A stretch of DNA of 64,000 nucleotides from Angiostrongylus vasorum (GCA_018806985.1 JADANN010000450.1:2288835-2352834); one strand, 5' to 3'; numbered from the stretch's first letter, positions 12,127-24,070 are shown. The notes: generated by a model not told the origin, from the sequence alone. Translations and numbers: made by a program.

Positions 12127-12190
12127 TAGTATATATACATATTCATGTATATATAAGTGAATATATATATATATATATATATATATGTAT
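12127..12190. repeat. TA microsatellite
   Basis: Mostly uninterrupted TA dinucleotides with short breaks, directly after RTE copy b. Confidence 0.9.
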
Positions 12191-12275
12191 AGGAGATGTT
12201 TGTAAGTGTTGCGAAAAAACCCGTTGGGAATCCGAATCGAAGTCGTGAAGAAAAATGAATCATATTTGAGAATTT

Positions 12276-12588
12276 CTATTGATGAACCAACGAATTGTCG
12301 CCACTTCTTCGGTCATATTCGTCTGTTGGTGGAATAGCAGTCACATCACGCACTGAAAAGAGGTCGTAGATATCTGATAGAGGCACGTTGTTTGCTTCGT
12401 TTTTCTGCGCTCTAATCATAAAGAACGATAATTTCAGCCAAATAATAGTTCCTACCCAGATGGTTAGTATCGCCATATTCTTTAGTGGTTTTAGAAGCAG
12501 TGAATGAACGCTTGGATGCAGCTGGCCCTGAAGTTTGTTGCAGTAGCTCATTAACGATACTGTGCTAGATATTTTTTCCAGGATAATA
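12276..12588 (-). CDS. Possible terminal exon of an unknown membrane protein
   Basis: Acceptor TTATTTTTCTAG, then 104 codons to TAG, entering with one base. It reads ILEKISSTVSLMSYCNKLQG, a hydrophobic segment (MAILTIWVGTIIWLKLSFFM), and a polar tail with YDLFSVRDV and PPTDEYDRR before the stop. The order helix then polar tail looks like the last exon of a membrane protein. It is open for 313 bp between degenerate RTE and SINE sequence, and the codon pattern looks like protein. I do not recognise the family and found no partner exon. Confidence 0.35.
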
Positions 12589-12589
12589 C

Positions 12590-13370
12590 TAGAAAAATAA
12601 GACTTTTTTAGACACTGTTTTTTCTTGTGAGACTACTGGCGTGTGTTTAAGTTGCTCTTGAGTGGTGGCCATTCCATCTATTCATTAGATATATTCTCTA
12701 TCAACATACCTATATTGCAGTCACCTGCAACCCCGAAGTTGCTCAGCATCATTACCATTAAAGTACTAGTATTAGTAACAAAAATAGTTGTTGGTGATAG
12801 AGTGATATGTTCTAGCTTTCATGATTTAAATCAGTTTAGCACTTCCATGATAAGCTCATTTTCATTCCACTGTTTAGAAATGCGAAACCTTTGTTGAATC
12901 AGAATATTGTCAGGTCACCTACTGTTCATCTATTTTTAATACACAGAGAAAAAAAACACTGTATGTGTATGTATGTGTAAAGAAGTGTGTGATTTCTAAC
13001 AGTCTGCGAAGCGCATATCCTTCTACCGTTAGAAAAACTAAGCTAATATTTACCTTCACTATGAGCCTTCAGCTGTTCTTGTACCGCATTCAGTTGCTCA
13101 ATACAACTCGGAATTGTACTGTTATCCGGCATATTTGGTGTAAGATGTTCCTGAAATCACGTGATCTACTTTATCATTCACTTTACCGTATTTGAACAAT
13201 TAGGGCTGTGAATATAGTGGCAAACCACAGCATCCAAAATGAAATACGATTATTCTCGAAAAATGGCATCCTCTGCATCGACGTCAACTTGTAGTATTCG
13301 ATCGCCCGTTTTAGTAGGAAGTGTTAATATCACCTATACAGCAATAACTATTTTTTAAGCGCATCTTTGA
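12590..13370. other. No feature seen
   Basis: AT-rich sequence with only short frames on both strands; no repeat family of the window detected. Confidence 0.4.
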
Positions 13371-13374
13371 AAGA

Positions 13375-13656
13375 GGGCGCGCGTGCCGTAGTGGTTGGAG
13401 GAGCTTTGCAGCACACACGTGGAGTCGATCCCCGCGCCCATGGCCCACCAAGGCTTCCATCCCTTCGGGGTCGGCAAGTTGGTACCCCAAACTTGTCTGG
13501 GAGGATAGCAGCACTGGCTCGATACAACGGTAGGCCACCGCGAGTCACTGTAAAGGCCAGATATGCATTCAATCACCTCTGGGATGCTTGATGAAGTGGA
13601 ATGCATGGCGCATCCCTCAGAGATTGATCAACGCCGAGAGCTTTATCCTTTTTTTA
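13375..13656 (+). repeat. tRNA-derived SINE, copy S1 (best preserved)
   Basis: The head looks like a tRNA gene: A-box-like TGCCGTAGTGGTTGGAGG at 13384-13401 and B-box-like GGAGTCGATCCCCGC at 13421-13435. A common body and tail follow, ending GAGAGCTTTATCC and a T/A-rich run. Copies recur on both strands through the window. Confidence 0.75.
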
Positions 13657-14022
13657 TTATCTTTAAAAAGGACTTCTCATGTAAATAAAGACGAATAATT
13701 CCTGCATTTTCTGAATAAAGGTAAAACAGAACATCGGTTGTCACTCTTTTTTGCGCTATTTCTTAAAATTTCTCATTTGTTTCGAGTCGTTAGCGTCCAT
13801 TGGAGGCCCATTCGTTCTTAACAATATTGATATGATATGGTGTTTCACTGTGCAGTGTTTCTTTGTATTTTCCTTAAATATCTTTGTGTTTCTCTGTGAA
13901 AGATCGTATTACGACATCGATTTCAACATAGTCGTTTATAGCACAAGATTCTTACGACTGTTTCTTACTGTGCTTGCAGGTCGTTCTATAGTAAAAAATC
14001 TTAATCACCGCATGTTTACCGA

Positions 14023-14316
14023 AGAGGAGTCGTGTAGCACTGTGCCCTAGAGGTGTGCTGCAAATACGCACTGAGCCGCTCCGTGTTTGATTCCGTATCC
14101 CGGATCTACCAAGCCCACAACGCCTTCGGGGTCGGCAAAGTGGCACCATACTTGTCTTTGAAGATAGCAACTCCAACATAATAATTCGGCGAGCCACCGC
14201 AGCTCATTTCACGGCCAGATATTGATTCAATCATTTAAACGATTCCTGGGAATTTGAATACACAGCTTATCTTCTAAGGACTAATCAAGGCCGAAAGCTT
14301 TACCGTTTTTTCCTGT
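14023..14316 (+). repeat. tRNA-derived SINE, copy S2 (diverged)
   Basis: Head GTCGTGTAGCACTGTGCCC and B-box-like GTGTTTGATTCCG, then the shared body and tail ending GAAAGCTTTACCG and a T run. Confidence 0.6.
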
Positions 14317-14826
14317 ATATGCTTGCATAAGATGTTCTACGATGTAAGCGTCACGATGATCACCGGTTGAGTTTTTTTATCTTATGAAAATATCTACATT
14401 CATGTAAACGGTATCGCACTGAGGTTTTAAGAGACTGTATAGGTTTTAAAGCATTTTTTGGAAATTTCTATTCCAGGGTTATAACATATTCACAAATGTC
14501 TTCAAATTTTTTGGGTGGTCATAGTGGTCACAAAGTCTTTCTGCAATTTTTCTCTCGCCCATTACCTTGACTTTCGTTGGCTACGAATAAACACTTTCGA
14601 CTATGGAAGTGAGTAACTTTGAATCATAATTAGCTTATCACAGTATTGACTCATGATTCGTAAAAGACGCCATTCGATGACGTCTGCTTCTGGGACCACG
14701 TCTTCGATTTTTCAGCGATCGTTGAAAACTTCTATAACCAGGCGATTTTTTGGTAAAATGGGCGCAATGCTGCTAGTGGTCGAAGTAACCAGAGAAGAAA
14801 AGAAATTAAGTGACTGATGTGATATA

Positions 14827-15112
14827 CAAAGGATAAGGGATAAAGAGCTCGGTGTTGTTCAATCCCTGAGAAATGAGCCCCGCACTCAACTTCATTAAGC
14901 ATTGTTTAGAGGTGATTGAATGCATATCTGGCCTTTACACAAATCGCGGTCGCCCACCGATGTATCGAGCCAGTTCTGCTATCCTCCCAGACACTTTTGG
15001 TACCAATTTGCCGACCAGAGATGGATGGAAGGCGTGGTGAGCCTGGAGCGCGGGAATCGGTCTCCTGTGCAATGCAGGGCGCCTCCGACCTTTGCGCCAG
15101 AAGCGCGCGGTT
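14827..15112 (-). repeat. tRNA-derived SINE, copy S3
   Basis: Minus orientation: tail (GGATAAAGAGCTCGGTGTTG on the plus strand) at the left, tRNA-like head ending GGGCGCCTCCGACC at the right. Confidence 0.7.
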
Positions 15113-15150
15113 TAGAGATGTGATGTAAAGAATATAAATTGCATCGACCT

Positions 15151-15348
15151 TCACAGAACCAGACGGATAGTCATGATTACCACTATGCTTCTTTTTAATT
15201 CAATAAAAATAAGGAAATAAAGGCTAAAGAATTGCTGAAAATGGCAAACCTTAATGTCTGAAAACTTTCTACTACACTCATCATAATTGCAATAACATAT
15301 AGCGTCTCCGTTGTCATTTTCGTAGGTACAGTTCATTGGTCTTTGTGA
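15151..15348 (-). CDS. Cysteine-rich exon resembling nematode Ly6/ET-module proteins
   Basis: Acceptor GTGCTTTAG, 66 codons to a stop. It reads NCTYENDNGDAICYCNYDEC and then SRKFSDIK; the spacing C-C.C-(N)-DEC resembles the C-terminal end of nematode three-finger/ET-type secreted domains, which finish C.C....CN. A hydrophobic stretch (FFSLYFLIFI) follows, fitting a membrane or lipid-anchor tail, though a donor GTTTGC after DIK is also possible. Upstream at 15424-15537, acceptor CTTTCAG opens a second Cys-containing frame (QVCSVFIPSSCQPEDI) that could belong with it. Family assignment is tentative. Confidence 0.35.
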   Translation of the reverse strand, partial: SQRPMNCTYENDNGDAICYCNYDECSRKFSDIKVCHFQQFFSLYFLIFIELKRSIVVIMTIRLVL

Positions 15349-15423
15349 CTAAAGCACACCGAATCTCTATTTAACTTAGAGGTTTTAAAAAATTATTTGC
15401 AAAGACTATTAAAAAATAAGCGT

Positions 15424-15537
15424 TTATTTAAAGAAATTCACAAGTGAACTAGAAACTGGAGCAGTTCCGAACTTTATGTCTTCTGGTTGGCAAGACGAAG
15501 GGATAAAAACTGAGCACACCTGTCCATTCGCTGCATC
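15424..15537 (-). CDS. Possible short exon with two cysteines
   Basis: Acceptor TTTCCTTTCAG followed by 37 codons (GQVCSVFIPSSCQPEDIK...) and TAA, overlapping an AATAAA. It lies 75 bp upstream of the Cys-rich exon on the same strand. Whether it is spliced to that exon or ends a transcript is not visible. Confidence 0.2.
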   Translation of the reverse strand, partial: DAANGQVCSVFIPSSCQPEDIKFGTAPVSSSLVNFFK

Positions 15538-15539
15538 CT

Positions 15540-17140
15540 GAAAGGAAACATCCCAATCTTGAAAAATTTTGCGTGCCATAGAAACGATTAATCACTCACA
15601 ACTCGAGATTAGAGAAACGGATTGTTTATCAAATTTCTTGCTTTCATTTAACCACATGTTTACCCTTAATATCTATATACATAAAAATTTTTTTTGTGTA
15701 AGAGAAGAGAAACGCTTCCTCTCTCCATGCGCGGTAGAATAACAAACGCGTAGAGAATAGGGAAATTGGGAATCTAGGTCGACATGAGAATTGAAACCGC
15801 CTTGCTGGAGTTCTGTGTGCAGCACGCTCTTCGATGGAAAATCATTTTTCGAGAGCAAAGAAAGTATTAGCAAGAAATGGGATAACCCAGTGAAACGACT
15901 CATGCTGGGAACGTCCACATTTTCACAAGCAGAACACTTCGTTTCATGATTCTCTGCATGATCTAAATGTGATCCTCATTCTCCCTTCACTGCTAAGATT
16001 GGATGTAGGCATAATTTGTTAAAGAACTGCTATCATCACCCTCGAAGAAAAAAGACAGGCCGTGGATTACGAAAACGTTCGTGATTAATCGTTTTATTGC
16101 ATGCTTGGAAATATCTGGGAAGATTCCACAGAAGACAACAAGCCGATCGTTGACGAACCTAAAAATAGTGCCGAACTCATCTCAGTTCCTCAAAAAACGA
16201 GCACAGGTTGCCACTAAGAAGTTGCTCGAAAAAAGAGAAACAGTGGAGTTTCTTCTTTCGACTAGACTCAAATGACTAGTTGCATCACCCAAGATGGAAA
16301 CGGCAAAGGAAAAGTTGGAAAGGAACCAAATTGAAGACGCTCCAGCGGGAATCACTGCGTATGCAGTACACGGACCTTATGAATTAAGGTGGGCTACAGC
16401 TATACCCCGCCATGATAGGGAATGAATAATCAAGGAGTTCAATACATCAATCTGTTCGGTTCTACAATTCCTTGCCTAGATTCCAAAATTTTCACTGAAC
16501 AGTTCAAGTCGTGAGAGAATGCATTTCGAAAAAGCATAGTTCTAGGGACAGTATAACGTCGTAATCGACTTTCTCAGAGCTGTAATCCCCTAATTAAATT
16601 TATTCATCCATAACAAGCCATCTGAGATCTTCACTTCAAAGGAAAGAACACCGAAGCAACTAGGACAATGTTTTCAGTGGGCCTGTTCAAGAAGAGTAAC
16701 TGGAGGTCTCTTCTTCACTCTAATGCGACTTGCTTGTTATGCGCACTCCACAAGCTCTTCCGAAAATTATTCTATTACGCATATCGAGGACGTTGGATCA
16801 GAGTGCAACCAATTGAGCATGCATAATTTTTATAGGGATTCAAGAATAATATCTGGTTTGCTTCCCATCGTTTGCACACTATGAAAAGAGGTTTAACAGC
16901 GTTAAAATGAATGCAATCCATTCTCGCTCTTCTACAGCAGAGTTGGCTTATTCTACACAAGAGCTCAAGTTGACTGTTATCGAAGTTGAAGAACAAAGAC
17001 GCAACTTTTTCCATCAGGTGCTCACCACTAGGAAAATGGGGTTCGACAAAGTGAGACTATCGCTAAAGGGCTGTTTACAACCTCACGGTATCGGGTAACG
17101 CAGTCAATCGACTGGTACAAAATGGGAACACACAATGACG
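15540..17140. other. No confident gene; coding-like traces
   Basis: Plus strand 16080-16400 (QVATKKLLEKRETVEFLLST) and 16900-17090 (STAELAYSTQELKLTVIEVE) look like pieces of a decayed structural protein of a retroelement, but no enzyme domain supports this. Confidence 0.25.
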
Positions 17141-17360
17141 GCATTTCTTGTCCAATTATCATTTTGGCAACGATGTCATTATTAAAACCACAATGATGTT
17201 GAGATATTTGCGAAACTTTGACCCCGGACCATATTTAACCACGATTTTCTTCTCCGTGGGCTCGCGCACTACACACGGCACCACGGAAAGCTTTGATCTG
17301 CGTTTCTCTCAGCAAGTTCTCTACCAACGCTGCCATCAGCAATCAACCGTAAGTGGGATA
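17140..17360 (+). repeat. MITE-like repeat, diverged copy
   Basis: CAATGATGTTGAGATATTTG, GGGCTCGCGCACTACACACG and CTGCCATCAGCAATCAACCG resemble the 60.4-kb copy. A related piece is at 19790-19880. Confidence 0.4.
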
Positions 17361-17509
17361 CTCCGCCGTGAAAATTATAGTATGCAAAAAATAAAAGTTA
17401 ACACTGTGATGCCATCATTCTTTTTGAATCTGACCAACTTTAATAAGTTCAACAAATTGGGAAAGAGGGAAGGTCTGCATATAAACGGAAAGGGAAGAAG
17501 TCCGTAAAG

Positions 17510-18430
17510 TGCCCATGGTGCGAAGGCGGATAAATGGATCCAAAAAAAACAATGGAACAAGTGGAACAAATGTTTGAAATGTTTCTTTGATGGCAGACCA
17601 CTTCGTGCGTACCCTTCGGTGTTCGAACAGCATTATGAGACCAAGAAGAAGAAATTACGCAAGAACGCAAGGAAGGAAGACCACATAGGTCTTTTTTGTA
17701 AAATGGTTACTAGAGCTTAGTATTCCCCACTTAGCTTACGAATGCATCATGAACATATGAAATGATCTCGTGGAAACAAATTTCATTATGCATCAGTCGG
17801 CTTCAGTTTAAATAGTTAAAAAATAACAGTAACTGCCTTAAGGATTGGAGTAGCATTGTAACGGCAGACGTTAAATTGGGAAGGATGAAATCCTCATAAT
17901 CAGTGAAAAGCTGCTGTTCTCGAAGAGGAAGAAACTACAGCGAATTTAATGAATCCACCCAAAGTTTGTCGAGTCTTACCACATAAGGACCGCTGATATC
18001 CGTTGCACATTTTAGGCATAAAATGTGTCCAGCGATTTCGCAAAAAAACAGAATTTCTGAAAAAAGTTTTAAAGAAAATCTCGTAGTTTGAGGAACTTCA
18101 AAATTTCACTGGACAGCTAATGTCTGTTTTTTCGTGTTACTCGACCAGAAAATTTCTCATCATGGATGTCACTCAAATGGTTGAGCATGCGGCAAACCGT
18201 CTTTTTTGTTTTTTGGCAAACTTTTTAAAACTTTTGTTTATTTTTGCGAATCGATTTCTTAACTTCGAAATGAATGATCAATATCTTCTTATAATAATAG
18301 CCTAACAATAGCTTGCTGCCAAACTCCATTATATCTGACGTTTCTCGTACGCCGTTTCAGAGTTGGTCTTCGTAGTCACATTGAGTGGAATGGAGTAAAA
18401 GTGGAACATTGCGAGAACCCTCTGCTCGAC
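17510..18430. other. No feature seen
   Basis: Short frames only, A/T runs, no repeat landmark recognised. Confidence 0.4.
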
Positions 18431-18432
18431 GT

Positions 18433-18702
18433 AAAGGATAAAAGCTCGCGGCGTTTATCAATCCGTGAGGGATGCGCCATGCAGTTGACTTCATTGAGCA
18501 ACGCTTGGAGGTGATTGAACGCATATCTGTGATTCACGGTGGTCCACCGATGGGTCGTACCAGCGCTGCTATCCTTCCAGACAAGTCTAGTACAAACTTG
18601 CCCAGCCCGGAGGGATGGAAGGCCCTAGTGAGGCATGGGCCCTTGGACCGATTTCACTTGTGTGTCGCAGGGCGCCTCACACCACTGCGCCACACGCGCC
18701 CT
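18433..18702 (-). repeat. tRNA-derived SINE, copy S4
   Basis: Minus orientation, complete from the tail AAAGGATAAAAGCTCGCGG to the head GGCGCCTCACACCACTGCGC. Confidence 0.72.
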
Positions 18703-18709
18703 CATGCTC

Positions 18710-19680
18710 GATGTATATGCTCCTTTTCTCTGAATCTGCTTCTATTTTGCGTATAACGTGTAACTAAATGTACAAGAGCTTGAAAGGTTGCGGTATAATT
18801 TTAATTTTTTTCTGGTTTTCGTGGTGATAGAACAACCCTTTCTCTTTTTCCTAGTATGGCACATCTCTTTTTTCTCTTTCATGGTGATAAGACATCCCTT
18901 TTTCAAATCGATAAAATACTACCTTTCAACCTTCATTAGGGCGTAAATAGTTTGCTTCTTCAGATACCCTATAATCAAGACGTCTACCCTTCAACGAACT
19001 TTACGAAGACGTTTTTCGGCGACCCACAATAAGAAATCTTTCCAGTGGGAAGTTCCAGTCGTGCTTTAAAAATTAGCCACAGACCTAAGGGTATTTCATC
19101 AAGAAAGTTAAAATGGGTTCACTATGCCCCCCACCTCCCGCCTGGTTTTCTAAAACAAGACTTGCGGTTGGCCTCAACTATTTATAGCTGGTATTTTCTG
19201 GTTGGACAAAACACAACGCAAACGATAGTGTATTTGGGGTATTCTCTCTCATTGTATTCATCGTACTTAGTACATCCTGGATCTTTGCACCAAAAAGGTC
19301 GCAGACATGGTCAAAATTTAAAGTTTTCCTTTCATGAGGAATCAATGAGAGCTTAGTTGCGACAACTCTGCTTGTTCATACCTTTCAACCAACTATGAGT
19401 AAACTGATGAAGTTCAACCTTAACTAGATTCTTAAAAAGAAAAATCGTACAGGGAGAGCAAAAAGGTAGTCCCGAAAATCTTTATATGTTATTTCAGCAA
19501 GAATACTTTTATGTTTTCTGTACTTTACCACTTCTTTCACGGCAAAAATAGATCATTTTTAATAAATGGAAAGTGAATGCTAAGGAACGACTTCCTGTTC
19601 GAGCTTAACAAAAGCCACTTACTGAACATTCCTCTAACCGATCGGCTCGACAGTACGCTACCGAAATGAACACTACTAGG
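18710..19680. other. No gene; short local repeat
   Basis: Around 18815-18905 a phrase TTTCTCTTTTTCCTAGTATG / TTTCTCTTTCATGGTGATA is partly repeated. Otherwise nothing recognised. Confidence 0.3.
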
Positions 19681-20174
19681 TTCGACGGACAAAACTGATA
19701 GACATAATGGTATCACTTGCTCAGTTATTCGTACACGAATTCTCTATCACAATGGATTGCCACTTCACAACAATACAGAGGACTAGAAATACAATGATGT
19801 TGGGATATTTGCAAAACTCGGTACCGCATACTAACTTCGAACTCGCGATTACCCTTTCGGGGGCTCATGACTTACTCCACCACCGAGGTCCCTCCTTCGC
19901 CTTTCTTCCAGCTAAAAAGAAATGAAATTCGGGAAGTAAAAAATTAAGTTAAGCATTGTGATTTCGACTGTAGCTTTAGCTCAATTGGATTCAGTGTCGA
20001 TTTGTGCATCCCAGATCACTTCCACTAGAACTGCTGAGAGAAAGACAAAGCAAGGCGTTAGTATAAGGGGTGACAACAAGTGATCCTCCGGAAAGGATAG
20101 TCACAGGTTCGTGTGTTTCACATAACACCCTACCATTGAGAAAAAAATTCTAGATCGTCCAACTTCTTTATTTT

Positions 20175-20624
20175 TTATAGGGATCCCCCGATTTGACAGA
20201 ATGTGGAGTTTTGGAACAATTGATTACATTGTCTGTTCGATATTGCTTCTACACTGTCTGAGAATGAAGTGGTATTTGTTAAAATTTCAGTGTAAGCTTG
20301 TTCTTGTGATCGCAGAATGATGTGGTGATGTTTTATGGGCAACGATATCTTCTCATTGATATAGATATGAAATGTGGAAATACAACATAATACGATACAA
20401 GATTGTCTCAGAATTTGATACAAAGACCAATTTGGCCGTAATTCAAGCTTCATGTTTGATGTTACTTCAAGTTCGTATTTTTTACACCTTTGTAAGCCAC
20501 AGTGTTTTGTGGTGACGCATTCTATGTCATTCGCTAGCTCCTTAACAACTCTCATGGTCATCGTAACAATACCGTAGCCCACTTCTATCAAGTATAATCG
20601 GTTAGTGTAAACCGGTCTCGACAT
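20175..20624 (-). CDS. Uncharacterised 149-residue reading frame ending at an AATAAA signal
   Basis: ATG at 20624 to TAA at 20175, uninterrupted. AATAAA begins within eight bases of the stop, as in a compact nematode 3' end. Contents: a Cys-containing N-terminal half (CVTTKHCGLQRCKKYELEV), a moderately hydrophobic segment (CIVLCCISTFHIYI) and a polar C-terminus with NTT and NST glycosylation-type sites. No family recognised. It lies 3.5 kb downstream of the cyclase stop on the same strand. It could be a decayed terminal exon or chance. Confidence 0.22.
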   Translation of the reverse strand: MSRPVYTNRLYLIEVGYGIVTMTMRVVKELANDIECVTTKHCGLQRCKKYELEVTSNMKLELRPNWSLYQILRQSCIVLCCISTFHIYINEKISLPIKHHHIILRSQEQAYTEILTNTTSFSDSVEAISNRQCNQLFQNSTFCQIGGSL

Positions 20625-20649
20625 TAACACTAGCTTCAACGTCTTTCAT

Positions 20650-21470
20650 GTCAACTCGCTAACACCGTAACCTACTACTGTTTTGAAGATATTATCGATG
20701 ACTGCAGACCTTTCCAACATCGACGCCAATCCTCGCTTCTGTTTGGGTGATATAAACACAACGCTCGATATGTATTGTGTATAAGGATGTGGAGGGAGAG
20801 GTGGATAACGGGCGTTCTAAACCACGCCGTTCCTTTCTACTGATTTCGTTTCCTACATAAAACATTTTCGGCGGAAATTTTTTGTACTTGCTGGGTGGTT
20901 TGGCAACATCAATGTTATCTCAGACGTATTTTTATACACATTTACTTTTTTACAAAAGACGATTTTCAGATTATTCTGCGCCCAGAGACTTGCTGTTATG
21001 AATAAGAGGACGCAAGAATTTCTATTTTTAGCAGGGAAGTTCACCACATTTTTTGCCATTATATGGTGATAAATCTTTTGAGGAGACTTCTCCGAGAGGT
21101 TTCACACTAACGTAGCACGCGTTAATCAATCTACCAATGGATAATTTTTTTCTTTATGAACAGTCACCAAGCCTAATTATCTTCAAGTTCTACTGATGTT
21201 TTAAGCTCTGTGTTCAAAAAGAGTGCTAAAAGAGGCAATAAGGAATTTATGCATGTGTAAAATTCACAGATCCTTCACTGCAGTAGCAATCTTTCTATGA
21301 CACTTGCAGTTGTGACATACAGGCAGTTGTTTATTTGAGACTAACGCTTACACAAGATCTGCTTATTGTTATTCTGCTGCTTATTGTGAACCTCGTGTAA
21401 GGACAACAACTTAAAAGATGTTGGCCATTTTACTACCGATGTTAAATTGCGGTCGGTTTGAAAAATTTTA
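20650..21470. other. No feature seen
   Basis: Low-GC sequence with only short frames; none joined by good splice sites. Confidence 0.4.
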
Positions 21471-21783
21471 ACCTTTTTTATTTACTGCCTACTCTTTTTA
21501 ATGGCAGGGTATATTGCGAAATATAACTTCAATGAAACTGAGATATTTGCAAAATTTCTGACCGCAGGTGCCTATGGTGGGAAACGAACGAGCTATTGTC
21601 CTTTACGGGGAGTAACGCGTTCACCACCACACCATGCGGGTCCCTTCGTTTCGCCTGTCTCTCAGCTAGTTCTATAGATCTTTTTGCCAACAGCAATCAC
21701 CCGTCAACGGGATTGATCTGGGGAGCCCAAATCGGCATTGAACCCAGTTAAGCTGAGGCTATAGTTATAATCACAATTTTAAC
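21470..21783 (+). repeat. MITE-like repeat with tRNA-like interior, copy 1
   Basis: Starts TTTATTTACTGCCTACTCTT, has GACCGCAGGTGCCTATGGTG and CAGCAATCACCCGTCAACGG, ends GTTATAATCACAATTTTAAC. The next unit follows directly. Confidence 0.7.
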
Positions 21784-22035
21784 CCTTTTTATTTACTGCC
21801 TACTCTTTTTAATGGCAGGGTATATTGCGAAATATAACTTCAATCTTGTTGACGGGTGATTGCTGATGGCAAAAGATCGATAGAACTAGCTGAGAGACAG
21901 GCGAAACGAAGGACCCACATGGTGTGGTGGTGAACGCGTTGCTCCCCGGAAAGGGACAATAGCGCGTTCGTTCCCCATCATAGGCACCTGCGGTCCAGAG
22001 TTTTGCAAATATTTCAGCTTCATTGAGGTTTGAAA
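21783..22035. repeat. MITE-like repeat, chimeric copy 2
   Basis: Left end (to about 21843) is in plus orientation, the rest is the same family in minus orientation (GACGGGTGATTGCTGATGGC to CTGCGGTCCAGAGTTTTGC). The two neighbours thus form an inverted pair. Confidence 0.65.
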
Positions 22036-22119
22036 ATTGTTTTGTTATTCGCTTTATGCTAGCTAATATAAGACCAACTGCTGCAGGGTGGATTATCATT
22101 ATGAACAACAGCCCTCCTG

Positions 22120-22129
22120 TATAAAAAGG
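22120..22129 (+). promoter_or_regulatory. Candidate TATA box
   Basis: TATAAAAAGG, the best TATA match seen near an open ATG, 68 bp upstream of the ATG at 22197. It sits just beyond the end of a MITE-like repeat. Confidence 0.25.
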
Positions 22130-22196
22130 GCTGCCTGGTGAGGGATTTCCTCATTCGAGTGGTGCTCCACTCGAGAAGATTCAACTCTATACGAAG

Positions 22197-22349
22197 ATGA
22201 CATCACTTCGAAAAGACGAACGCTTTGGACCATCGACTCGGATCCGTGGCTCTGAGAAAGACAAAGAGGTTAGAACCTTAGTGGAAGAAATGTTTAGAAA
22301 CAACCTTTTTGTTAGCTTAATAATTCAAAAAAACCACGCACAGTGTTAG
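22197..22349 (+). CDS. Possible first exon (MTSLRKDERFGPSTRIRG...)
   Basis: ATG 77 bp downstream of a TATAAAAAGG box. Fifty codons are open, starting MTSLRKDERFGPSTRIRGSE and KDKEVRTLVEEMF; a donor-like GAG/GTTAGA at codon 24 offers a splice. The charged, non-repetitive start and the TATA spacing suggest a real 5' exon, but no downstream exon was linked and the product is not recognised. Confidence 0.27.
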   Translation: MTSLRKDERFGPSTRIRGSEKDKEVRTLVEEMFRNNLFVSLIIQKNHAQC

Positions 22350-22957
22350 CCTGGTTCAACTGTTTTATGGCGCATTTTCGACCGTAAGCCTTTAATACTG
22401 GTAATATCCATTCTCTCTGTGCTGTTGAACTACTGGTGCCGCGTTTCTCATGCAAATAAGAACTCACTTCCAACTTTATTCCTCCCACCATCGCATAGAA
22501 TGCAACAGGATGGCGCGAAAGGACGAATTTCGCGCTACAATAAACTCTCATTTGTGTCACTCTGAAATCTATGCAGAAACCGATGAATCTTTTTCGTCTC
22601 ATAAAAACGTGCCCATTTGCTCATGCTCCAGTAGTGACCTGGTCCAGTGCAGTAAAATTCTCCTCTGCCCAAGAGTTGGAGGGGTTAGAAAGAAATCGCC
22701 TCGAATTCTATTAAATTTCTAACCATTCCGGCCCTCGTGAGAGCAAAAATCCGCACAATCCACTGAGGTATATAATCTACAATTTTTTATCCGTAATTCG
22801 CGTTTCTCAATTTTCAGTCGTAATGGTGGGTGACGCCAAGGTTCCCCATACAATGACTTCTGATGACCCAACGTTATACTAAGCCAGCGTTCCCGTCTTT
22901 CCAATCAGGCATGATGCCAATTTGCGATCCACATGAGATAAAACGTTATCTGAGCCC

Positions 22958-23032
22958 TGAGCATGGGATCGAACGAGCGACTGATGTAGCATGTATCGCA
23001 AGGTGCCTCAAACCACTGTACTGTATGCTTCC
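22958..23032 (-). repeat. SINE tRNA-like head fragment S9
   Basis: On the minus strand an A-box-like ACAGTGGTTTGAGG and a B-box-like CGTTCGATCCC about 40 bases apart; no body. Confidence 0.35.
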
Positions 23033-23049
23033 TATATGGTGATATGCAT

Positions 23050-23770
23050 AGCTCTAAATCGATCAAGCAAAGTCTGTTTCAGAACTCTATCACGATCTCT
23101 ACCTTTTTTTCTTCTACTACCGATAACATGTGGCTCAACATATTCAATAAATTTCTACTGTTAAAAACTAAAAGAGGACTTCAGCTAATGTCTTTTACTG
23201 CCTCATTCATCCACATTTGATCAAACAGAGGAAAAGAGCCTTCTTTACATTATCAAGATGTTCCATTCAACCGGTGTTTAAGCTCATTTCATGGATTCCT
23301 AAATCGTCGGGACCAATAAAATTCGAGTCCCGTGTAATTTTTCCACTTTCGTTTCCTCTACTTTTTCTTTGTATTTAATAATAATACTTAATGATGCATT
23401 GATTGTTACAGCTCTACACAGCGGTCTTAAGCACTAGTCACTAAACACAGCTTGTAGATATACAAGGAGCCCGACGAGAGGGATGGCATTAAAGTGATCT
23501 CGACATCAAACCGAATCCTTCATCGCTTTAGTCAACTTCGAAATATTTCGTTCTCTGGTTGTTTCATTTTATTCTTTACTGTTATTTCTGCGGATAGAAC
23601 ACAAGCAATCTACATTTTATACGTTTTCTACCTTGTTATCTTCGCAGACCACTTTACGTCCAGTTTTCCTTGGCCGTCACATAACAGCTTTATTCTTTCA
23701 CTACTAATGTTTAATACTTTTTTCCACCCTTTCTTTCATAATGTTCTAACTTTTATTTGCTGCATGCTTT
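23050..23770. other. No gene; likely 3' flank of the cyclase gene
   Basis: Minus-strand AATAAA hexamers occur at 23752-23757 and 23689-23694, downstream of the cyclase stop, and could be its polyadenylation signals. Confidence 0.25.
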
Positions 23771-23779
23771 TCTTCCTTG

Positions 23780-24070
23780 GAAGATTACGGTTGAGTGCAA
23801 CCATAAGGTTGCTAAGATATTAGCAAAACTCGGAACATCAGTTATGCTTCGAACCCTTGCGACTGCCTTAACGGGAAGGGGGCGTGTGGTATGCACCACA
23901 CCAACCAAGGCCTTTGCTCTGCCCTTTCGCAGTCATGTTTTTACGCTATCGGGTGATTGTTGATGTCACAGATGGCGGAAAAAATCGTTGAGAGAAGTCG
24001 AGCGTTCATAGCCCAACCGAAGTTAGGAGTTTTGCTCAAATCTCAGCCTCTTTGTAATTGTCATTCCTTC
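23780..24070 (+). repeat. MITE-like repeat, diverged copy downstream of the cyclase stop
   Basis: GAGTGCAACCATAAGGTTGC, ATTAGCAAAACTCGGAACAT and CACCACACCAACCAAGG follow the family order. It falls in the presumed 3' untranslated region. Confidence 0.42.
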
